DNA of 22,324 bases from an uncultured Alistipes sp. (lineage in GTDB: Bacteria; Bacteroidota; Bacteroidia; Bacteroidales; Rikenellaceae). Shown one piece after another: positions 17,010 to 22,324 of this stretch; the stretch's first letter is position 1; each line of letters starts with the position of its first letter. The notes below the pieces were generated by a model, which made no database searches, was not told the DNA's origin, and saw nothing but the letters and a program-made list of their open reading frames with translations. The position numbers and the translations under genes are program-made. The stretch spans positions 1 through 22,324 of the forward strand of contig URBJ01000035.1 of NCBI GenBank assembly GCA_900546005.1, given 5' to 3'.

Positions 17010-18443
17010 ATGAGGAAAACAGGATACGGGAGGGCACTCTCTTCCTTTTCGTCGGTCGGATTGCTGACTCTGTCTGCCGCAGGACCGTTGCAGGCAGCAA
17101 CGCCGCACCGGAACGTCGAACAAGATCAGGAGAAGCGCCCCAATATTATTTTTATTCTGACGGATGACCATCGCTATGATGCGCTGGGCGTCATGGGCAA
17201 TCCGATCATCCGGACGCCGAATCTGGATGCGCTGGCTCGTGATGGGGTGCTCTATACGAATGCCTACGTTACGACCTCGATTTCGTGCAGCAGCCGGGCT
17301 TCCATACTGACGGGACAGTATGTGTCGCGGCACGGGGTTTGTGATTTTGTGACCGACATTGCGCCGGATCGGTTTGCCGAGACCTATCCCGTTTTGTTGC
17401 GCGAAGCGGGATACAAGACAGGCTTTGTCGGAAAGTTCGGGATCGGTCTACCGAACCAGCCGAAAGATCAGTTCGACTACTGGGCGTGTGAGCCCAAACA
17501 CCAGCCCGACTACGAAAATAAAGACCGCTATGGGAACTATTATCATCATACGGATGGTGTGAGTCGGGAGATTGCCGGATTCCTCGACAACTTTGCGGGA
17601 AAAGAGGAGCCGTTCTGCCTGTCGGTCAGCTTCAAGGCACCGCATACACAGGATGGAGATCCCCGGGAATTCATTACGCATCCTCGATACGATGCGTATT
17701 ATGCAGATGTGAAGATTCCCGAACCGGCGGTCGGAAGCGATGAGTACTGGAATCTGTTTCCGGAGTTTTTCCGCGAACCGAGCGAAGCCCGCAATCGCTG
17801 GCGTTCCCGGTTCGAGACCCCCGAGAAGTATCAGCACAACGTTAAAAACTATTACCGGCTGATCACGCAGGTCGACGATGTGATCGGCGATATGCTCCAC
17901 CAGCTCGAACGGTTGGGCATCGATGACAATACGGTGATCATATTCATGGGCGACAACGGAATGTTTCTCGGCGAGCACGGATTGGCGGGCAAGTGGTTCA
18001 TCTATGAGGAGTCGGTTCGGGTGCCGATGTTCATTTACGATCCTCGGGCACCCCGTTCTCAGCGGGGTATTCGAGAAAGCCACATGGCCCTCAATATAGA
18101 TATTGCCCCCACTATTTTGGCTTTGGCCGGAATCTCGGTACCAGAGGGTATGCAGGGACGGAACTTGTCGGCTTTGCAGGATAAGGAGGCCAGAGAGTCA
18201 TGGCGTCATGATTTTTACTACGAGCATCGGTTGCCTCATCCGGCGATTCCGCAGTCGGAGGGAGTCGTCTCGCCGGATTACAAATATGTAGTTTACTTCA
18301 CGCAGCAACCCGCTTATGAAGAGTTGTACGATATGCGCAGGGATCCGCACGAGATACACAACCTGGCATCCGATCCTGCCTATGCCGATGTGCTGGCTGC
18401 TTACCGGACCCGGTGTGAGGAGCTGAAGCGTGAAGCGCGGTAG
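17010..18443 (+). CDS. S1-family sulfatase 3 (Ser-type)
   Basis: 477 aa with a signal peptide (RKTGYGRALSSFSSVGLLTL, cleavage near AA at 29-30). The metal site is TDDHRYD (D52, D53). The modification motif is S92-C-S-S-R96 followed by ASILTGQY: Ser is the formylglycine precursor and the usual Pro is replaced by Ser. The common GKWH is here GKFGIG (K142, Gly in place of His). APHTQDG gives H212, and MGDNGMFLGEHG gives D315 and N316. The C-terminal part (ELYDMRRDPHEIHNLA) is the standard S1 ending. The general look is that of glycosaminoglycan or GlcNAc-6-type sulfatases, but I would not assign a subfamily. It is last in the operon; a hairpin follows at 18568-18606. Confidence 0.95.
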   Translation: MRKTGYGRALSSFSSVGLLTLSAAGPLQAATPHRNVEQDQEKRPNIIFILTDDHRYDALGVMGNPIIRTPNLDALARDGVLYTNAYVTTSISCSSRASILTGQYVSRHGVCDFVTDIAPDRFAETYPVLLREAGYKTGFVGKFGIGLPNQPKDQFDYWACEPKHQPDYENKDRYGNYYHHTDGVSREIAGFLDNFAGKEEPFCLSVSFKAPHTQDGDPREFITHPRYDAYYADVKIPEPAVGSDEYWNLFPEFFREPSEARNRWRSRFETPEKYQHNVKNYYRLITQVDDVIGDMLHQLERLGIDDNTVIIFMGDNGMFLGEHGLAGKWFIYEESVRVPMFIYDPRAPRSQRGIRESHMALNIDIAPTILALAGISVPEGMQGRNLSALQDKEARESWRHDFYYEHRLPHPAIPQSEGVVSPDYKYVVYFTQQPAYEELYDMRRDPHEIHNLASDPAYADVLAAYRTRCEELKREAR

Positions 18444-18567
18444 CATGTGCGAGAAATTCCCGGAATCGGAAAAAACAAAAATTGTTTTTTTGAAATTTTT
18501 GATGAATGAAGGGTGCGGCCGGTTTAAAGTAAACCATACAGGACGAACTTCCTGCACCTGTAAAATA

Positions 18568-18606
18568 AAAAGAGAGCGGCTGAAATCATATCGGCCGCTC
18601 TCTTTT
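18568..18606 (-). terminator. Terminator of tRNA-Arg, possibly shared with the sulfatase operon
   Basis: A 13-bp stem (18568-18580 with 18594-18606, AGAGAGCGGC in the left arm) has a 13-nt loop. On the minus strand it begins 1 nt after the tRNA end and runs into TTTTTATTTTA, an excellent T-tract. On the plus strand the right arm itself ends in TTTT, so it may also stop readthrough from the sulfatase operon. Confidence 0.8.
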
Positions 18607-18607
18607 G

Positions 18608-18679
18608 TACCCCCGACGGGAATCGAACCCATATCACCAGAACCGGAATCTGCCATTCTATCCATTGAACTACAGGGGC
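18608..18679 (-). tRNA. tRNA-Arg (anticodon CCG)
   Basis: 72-nt cloverleaf without an encoded CCA. The acceptor arm is GCCCCTG paired with CGGGGGT (G1.U72 and U6.G67 wobbles), and the discriminator is A73. The D arm is GTTC/GAAT with loop AATGGATA. The anticodon loop TTCCGGT gives CCG, reading the Arg codon CGG. The anticodon stem is GCAGA/TCTGG with a G27-G43 mismatch at its outer end. The T arm is ATGGG-TTCGATT-CCCGT. It has a promoter at 18698-18728 and a terminator immediately after. It lies between the sulfatase operon and the glycosyltransferase gene. Confidence 0.92.
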
Positions 18680-18697
18680 AGCCTCTGAATGAGATTG

Positions 18698-18728
18698 CAA
18701 AGGTGCAACTTTTTTGGATTTATTACAA
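18698..18728 (-). promoter_or_regulatory. Probable promoter of tRNA-Arg
   Basis: On the minus strand TTG (plus 18726-18728), 20 bp, then CACCTTTG (18698-18705), one mismatch from TAnnTTTG. The predicted start near 18690 is about 11 nt before the tRNA 5' end at 18679. It fits in the 76-bp gap after the glycosyltransferase gene. Confidence 0.55.
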
Positions 18729-18755
18729 GTTTTTCCACCGCTTTTTTATGACCGG

Positions 18756-19448
18756 TCAGGAGAAGAGCCGCTTGAGGCATCGCCGGATCGCTCCGAACCG
18801 CTGCCGGTTCTGTTGTGCAGCTTCGGTCCATGAACCTGCGAAGTGGTGGATGCAATAGGTGTTGTCGGTACACTCGATCTTGCCCGTACGATACGACTTG
18901 GGGCAGAAATAGTCCTGAGGAAAGAGGTGCAGTTCGTTTTCCCAAACCTGATAGCTGTTGTCCAACCGGATACCCCGTTTGTTGATGATGCGGGAGATGA
19001 TCAGCGTGTTGGGTGTCCGGTTCAAACGCCCGTTCCAACGCACGAAGGGTTTCTTGTCGTAGTAGGCCAGCAGGGGCTGGAGCCAGCGGGCTTGCGGAAT
19101 ACTGGCCATAATTCCCGTCGGGATCAGGTCGTTGGACTCGAAACCACTGAAGGCGGGCAGTTTGAGAAATGAATCGATGTTGCGGATGATCTCCACATCC
19201 GTATCCATGTAGACTCCTCCGTAGGTGTTAAGGGCCCACAGCCGGACGTAATCCGTTACGAAGGCGTATCGTTTCTGGGCATAGGCTTCGCGGGTGAAAC
19301 GGAGCTGGTTCACGTCGAAGCTATCCTCATTCCACAGCATCAGTTGGTAATCGGGCAGGAATTTTTTCCACGATTCGATGCATTTGACACCGAGTTCGGG
19401 CATCTGTCCCCGCCCAAACCAGCAGTAGTGAATGATTTTCGGAATCAT
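18756..19448 (-). CDS. Small DXD glycosyltransferase (GT32 / capsular polysaccharide synthesis type)
   Basis: 230-aa cytoplasmic enzyme of the kind that transfers a sugar from a nucleotide-sugar donor onto a surface polysaccharide, lipopolysaccharide or glycoprotein glycan. It opens with IPKIIHYCWFG, typical of this family. The donor-binding region reads DYVRLWALNTYGGVYMDTDV, whose MDTD holds the metal-binding DXD (D82, D84). Further on are PNTLIISRI and, near the C-terminus, YCIHHFAGSW. There is no transmembrane segment. It is a single gene with no other glycan-assembly genes visible around it, so its acceptor is unknown. A strong promoter lies at 19492-19523. Confidence 0.9.
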   Translation of the reverse strand: MIPKIIHYCWFGRGQMPELGVKCIESWKKFLPDYQLMLWNEDSFDVNQLRFTREAYAQKRYAFVTDYVRLWALNTYGGVYMDTDVEIIRNIDSFLKLPAFSGFESNDLIPTGIMASIPQARWLQPLLAYYDKKPFVRWNGRLNRTPNTLIISRIINKRGIRLDNSYQVWENELHLFPQDYFCPKSYRTGKIECTDNTYCIHHFAGSWTEAAQQNRQRFGAIRRCLKRLFS

Positions 19449-19491
19449 GTTCGTCCGGTTTCGTTATCTTGGTTATTTAAAATCTTTCAGA

Positions 19492-19523
19492 CAAATGTAC
19501 GGCGATAAAACGGATCGTCCAAA
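19492..19523 (-). promoter_or_regulatory. Promoter of the glycosyltransferase gene
   Basis: On the minus strand TTTG (plus 19520-19523), exactly 20 bp, then TACATTTG (19492-19499): a perfect match to both Bacteroidetes promoter boxes. The start near 19485 gives a leader of about 37 nt. Confidence 0.75.
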
Positions 19524-19598
19524 TGGGTGTGTGAAAGATATTTCGCAAACCGTCCGAAAGTTCCCGTCGCTTCGGCTCGATTTCACTATTTATTGTTG

Positions 19599-19606
19599 TA
19601 TCTTTG
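19599..19606 (+). promoter_or_regulatory. Candidate -7 box of ychF
   Basis: TATCTTTGCC matches the Bacteroidetes -7 element 41 bp before the ychF ATG. No TTG lies at the -33 position, so support is partial. Confidence 0.5.
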
Positions 19607-19647
19607 CCGGATAATGAGTAAACGACAACATAAACAATAGTATAAAT

Positions 19648-20745
19648 ATGGCATTACAATGCGGTATCGTGGGGTTGCCCAATGTGGGGAAATCGACCCT
19701 GTTCAACTGCCTGTCGAATGCGAAAGCGCAGTCGGCAAACTTTCCTTTCTGTACGATCGAACCCAACGTAGGGGTGATTACCGTTCCGGACGACCGGATT
19801 ATTGCGCTTGCACGGATCGACAATCCGAAGAAAATCATTCCGACGACCATCGAGATCGTCGACATTGCCGGTCTGGTCAAGGGTGCGTCCCGGGGCGAAG
19901 GGCTCGGTAACAAATTTTTGGCTAATATCCGCGAGACGGATGCCATCATACACGTGTTGCGTTGTTTCGATGATGCCAATATTACGCATGTGGACGGAAG
20001 TGTAGATCCTGTCCGCGATAAAGAGGTGATCGACATGGAGCTTCAGTTGAAGGACTTGGAGACGGTCGAGAGCCGGATCAACAAGGTGCAGAAGCAGGCG
20101 GCAACGGGTGATAAAACGGCGCGTCGGCTGTTCGATATACTATCTCGCTACAAGGCGGCATTAGAGCAGGGTAAAAGTGCCCGGACCGTTGAGATCGACA
20201 AGGAGGATCAGAAACTGGTTTACGATCTGCACCTGTTGACCAACAAGCCGGTACTGTATGTGTGCAACGTAGATGAGGCGAGTGCGGTGAATGGAAATAA
20301 ATATGTTGAAGCGGTTCGCGAGGCGATTCGCGAGGAGCAGGCCGAGCTGCTGATCGTTGCTGCGGCAACGGAGGCCGACATTGCCGAACTGGATACCTAT
20401 GAGGAGCGTCAGATGTTTCTGGAGGAGGTAGGACTCAAGGAGTCGGGCGTGAACCGGTTGATCCGGTCGGCATACAGTCTGCTGAATCTGGAGACCTATT
20501 TTACGACCGGACCCGATGAAACCCGGGCGTGGACCTACACGAAAGGGACCAAGGCTCCGCAGGCAGCAGGAATTATCCATACCGATTTCGAACGGGGCTT
20601 TATTCGCGCCGAGGTGATCAAATACGACGATTATGTGACGCTCGGTTCGGAAAAGGCGTGCCGCGAAGCCGGAAAAATTGCGATCGAGGGGAAAGAGTAT
20701 GTCGTGCAGGATGGCGATATCATGCATTTCCTGTTTAATGTATAA
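19648..20745 (+). CDS. ychF: YchF/OLA1-family nucleotide-binding translation factor
   Basis: Obg-family P-loop NTPase that associates with ribosomes and prefers ATP over GTP in the members studied. At 365 aa it is the standard length. The G1 loop is GLPNVGKST (9-17). The switch region contains [11 protein letters not shown], typical of YchF, and G3 is [19 protein letters not shown]. In place of NKxD there is NVDE, in line with the family's altered base specificity. A coiled-coil insertion (about 125-195) is followed by a C-terminal TGS domain with the signature [20 protein letters not shown] (about 294-313) and ending DIMHFLFNV. The ATG at 19648 gives the usual [14 protein letters not shown] start. 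The mscS-like gene starts 26 bp after its stop and is probably co-transcribed. Confidence 0.97.
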   Translation: MALQCGIVGLPNVGKSTLFNCLSNAKAQSANFPFCTIEPNVGVITVPDDRIIALARIDNPKKIIPTTIEIVDIAGLVKGASRGEGLGNKFLANIRETDAIIHVLRCFDDANITHVDGSVDPVRDKEVIDMELQLKDLETVESRINKVQKQAATGDKTARRLFDILSRYKAALEQGKSARTVEIDKEDQKLVYDLHLLTNKPVLYVCNVDEASAVNGNKYVEAVREAIREEQAELLIVAAATEADIAELDTYEERQMFLEEVGLKESGVNRLIRSAYSLLNLETYFTTGPDETRAWTYTKGTKAPQAAGIIHTDFERGFIRAEVIKYDDYVTLGSEKACREAGKIAIEGKEYVVQDGDIMHFLFNV

Positions 20746-20771
20746 TAAAATGGAATAGAGGGCGGATCATT

Positions 20772-22040
20772 ATGGAGGAGATGAACGGATGGGTCTATCA
20801 GGCGTTGCGTGCCATGGGGCTCTCGGCAAAAGGAGCGGATGCATGGGATCAATGGATTTTGTTGCTGTTGATTCTGATTGTCGCTTTTGTTGCGGATTTC
20901 GTGTGCCGGGTGCTGTTGCTGCGGGTCGTGAAACGGGTTGTGGCGACGACGCGGGCCAAGTGGGACGACATCCTGTTCGAAGACCGTGTGCTGCATCGTC
21001 TGTGTCATATCGTCCCTCCCGTATTGATCTATTTCATGCTGCCCTATGCCTTTCCGGAAGCTCCCGAAGCGATTTCGTTGTGGCTGAAGGTGATTCTGGT
21101 CTATATCATCGCAGTGGTTCTGAGGTTTGTCAATGCATTTTTGCGGGCCTTGTACGATGTGGCCAATGCCAAAGAGGAGTTGCAGGGAAAGCCTTTGAAG
21201 GGACTGATGCAGACCGGGCAGATCATAGCTCTGTGTATCGGGCTGATTCTTATCGTGTCGATTCTGATCGACAAGTCGCCGGCCAGACTGTTGGCGGGAC
21301 TCGGGGCTTCGGCTGCTGTACTGATGTTGGTCTTCAAGGATAGCATTATGGGGTTGGTGTCGGGGGTTCAGCTCTCGGCGAACAACATGCTGCATGTGGG
21401 CGATTGGATCTCTGTCGAGAAGCATGGGGTGAACGGTCGCGTGGTGGAGGTGACCCTGAATACCGTGAAGGTGCGCAATTGGGACAATACGATCGTTACA
21501 ATCCCTCCCTATCAACTGATCAGCGATTCGTTCCAGAACTGGCGTCCCATGCAGGATTCCGGTGGACGACGGGTGATGCGATCGGTCAATATCGATATGA
21601 CCAGTGTCCGGTTCTGTACCCCGGAGATGATCGACCGTTTCCGAAAGATCCGATTGCTGAGCGACTATATCGAACATAAGGAGCAGGAGTTGGTCGAGTA
21701 CAACGAGCGGCACGGAATCGCGGAGGTCGACGAACCGGTCAACGGGCGACATCAGACCAATCTGGGGGTTTTTCGGGCCTATCTCGAACGCTATCTGAGG
21801 GAACAGGCAACGGTCAATACCGACATGATGTTGATGGTACGTCACCTGCAGCCGACCCCGACCGGAATTCCCGTCCAGCTCTATTTCTTTTCGAACAGGG
21901 TGGAGTGGACGGCCTATGAACGGGTGCAGGCCGATGTGTTCGATCATGTTCTGGCCGTGATTCCCGAGTTCGGGTTACGGGTATTCCAAAGCCCGTCGGG
22001 CAACGATGTGCAGCGCTTAAGACCGGGAGCGGAGAGTTAG
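20772..22040 (+). CDS. MscS-family mechanosensitive channel, YbdG-like
   Basis: Inner-membrane channel that releases solutes upon osmotic downshock. The 422 aa are close to E. coli YbdG (miniconductance type). About four or five hydrophobic helices lie between residues 28 and 200 (WILLLLILIVAFVADFV first). The pore-lining helix is LLAGLGASAAVLMLVFKDS. After it comes the conserved MscS beta domain: VQLSANNMLHVGDWI, then VTLNTVKVRNWDNTIVTIPP and SDSFQNWRPMQDSGGRR, the last strongly characteristic of the YbdG group. The C-terminal part is soluble. The ATG at 20772 is 26 bp downstream of ychF. A bidirectional hairpin follows at 22063-22093. Confidence 0.94.
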   Translation: MEEMNGWVYQALRAMGLSAKGADAWDQWILLLLILIVAFVADFVCRVLLLRVVKRVVATTRAKWDDILFEDRVLHRLCHIVPPVLIYFMLPYAFPEAPEAISLWLKVILVYIIAVVLRFVNAFLRALYDVANAKEELQGKPLKGLMQTGQIIALCIGLILIVSILIDKSPARLLAGLGASAAVLMLVFKDSIMGLVSGVQLSANNMLHVGDWISVEKHGVNGRVVEVTLNTVKVRNWDNTIVTIPPYQLISDSFQNWRPMQDSGGRRVMRSVNIDMTSVRFCTPEMIDRFRKIRLLSDYIEHKEQELVEYNERHGIAEVDEPVNGRHQTNLGVFRAYLERYLREQATVNTDMMLMVRHLQPTPTGIPVQLYFFSNRVEWTAYERVQADVFDHVLAVIPEFGLRVFQSPSGNDVQRLRPGAES

Positions 22041-22062
22041 AGATCGTATTCAATCAATAGAA

Positions 22063-22093
22063 GAAGGGGAAAACATCGATTGTTTTCCCCTTC
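22063..22093. terminator. Bidirectional terminator between the channel and sod genes
   Basis: A 13-bp perfect stem (GAAGGGGAAAACA, 22063-22075, with 22081-22093) has a 5-nt loop. It lies between two convergent genes, 22 bp after the channel stop and 32 bp after the sod stop. The A/T-rich arms (AAAA inside, TTTT on the other side) let it serve both strands. Confidence 0.75.
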
Positions 22094-22125
22094 GTGTTTA
22101 TGTCAGATGACGTAAAATAACTTTA

Positions 22126-22324
22126 CTACTGCTCGTATCTCTTTTCGATGACGTTCCAGTCGATCAGATCCCAGAAGTTGTGAATAAAATCGGGCCGGCG
22201 GTTGCGGTAGTCGATGTAGTAGGCGTGTTCCCAGACATCGATCGCCAGCAACGGACGGAAGCCTTTACGAAGCGGATTGCCGGCATTGGATTCGGAAAGG
22301 ATCGAGAGCTTCCCAGCGTTGTCG
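22126..22324 (-). CDS. sodB: Superoxide dismutase (Fe/Mn), C-terminal part
   Basis: The visible 65 C-terminal codons start in DNAGKLSILSES and include the metal-binding signature DVWEHAYYIDY, whose Asp and His are two of the four metal ligands. They end WDLIDWNVIEKRYEQ with TAG. The enzyme converts superoxide to oxygen and hydrogen peroxide in the cytoplasm; Bacteroidales usually have one cambialistic Fe/Mn enzyme, and the metal cannot be told from this fragment. The N-terminal two thirds lie beyond the window. Confidence 0.93.
   Translation of the reverse strand, partial: DNAGKLSILSESNAGNPLRKGFRPLLAIDVWEHAYYIDYRNRRPDFIHNFWDLIDWNVIEKRYEQ

Noticed and set aside
13697-18443. Cys-type sulfatases, because a Cys sits next to each of two modification motifs (SCPAR, SCSSR)
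   Set aside because: Counting back ten residues from the conserved Gly of LL(T/S)G puts Ser, not Cys, at the modified position in all three.
20631-21947. A 438-codon open frame on the minus strand opposite ychF and the MscS-like gene
   Set aside because: It is antisense to two well-supported genes, rich in His, Gln and Arg as expected of a shadow frame, and has no motif.
1-22324. CRISPR array, insertion sequence, prophage or toxin-antitoxin system
   Set aside because: No direct repeat array, transposase, integrase, phage or toxin-like gene was found on either strand.

Overview
This window looks like chromosomal DNA of an anaerobic gut-type member of the Bacteroidales, most likely near Alistipes/Rikenellaceae (inference from protein style and a GC content that looks near 50%; no marker gene was searched). 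The promoters point the same way: several genes carry the Bacteroidetes pattern TTG-N20-TAnnTTTG, and Shine-Dalgarno sequences are mostly absent. An anaerobic sulfatase-maturating enzyme and three Ser-type sulfatases also fit that group.

Layout. 1-537 (-) is the start of an outer-membrane beta-barrel protein, cut by the window edge. 746-2245 (-) is a cardiolipin synthase. 2502-6533 (-) holds pheT then guaA, 39 bp apart and closed by a hairpin terminator. 6810-9276 (-) is a lysine-pathway pair, lysC and lysA, joined by an ATGA stop/start overlap. In this sequence lysA is broken by a run of nine G near its 5' end; one more G, or two fewer, would restore a full-length enzyme. Divergent from lysC at 9591-10259 (+) is a small protein with an apparent C-terminal ACT domain and a helical, possibly winged-helix N-terminus, followed by an unrecognised exported protein (10312-11082). 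These converge on a three-domain thiol peroxiredoxin (11291-12004, -).

12232-18443 is a sulfatase locus: the radical-SAM maturase (anSME, -) lies back to back with three consecutive exported S1 sulfatases (+) behind one good promoter. All three have Ser rather than Cys at the formylglycine position, so they would depend on the neighbouring anSME for activation. No SusC/SusD pair or glycoside hydrolase is visible, so the substrate cannot be read from context.

18608-22324 holds a tRNA-Arg(CCG) with its own promoter and terminator, a small DXD glycosyltransferase (-), then ychF and a YbdG-like mechanosensitive channel (+). The last gene is the 3' end of a Fe/Mn superoxide dismutase (-), separated from the channel by a bidirectional terminator.

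Most of the window is ordinary housekeeping DNA. The points most worth a second look are the poly-G interruption of lysA, the ACT protein divergent from the lysine operon, the all-Ser sulfatase/anSME locus (including a sulfatase lacking the usual GKWH histidine), and a palindrome over the peroxiredoxin promoter.
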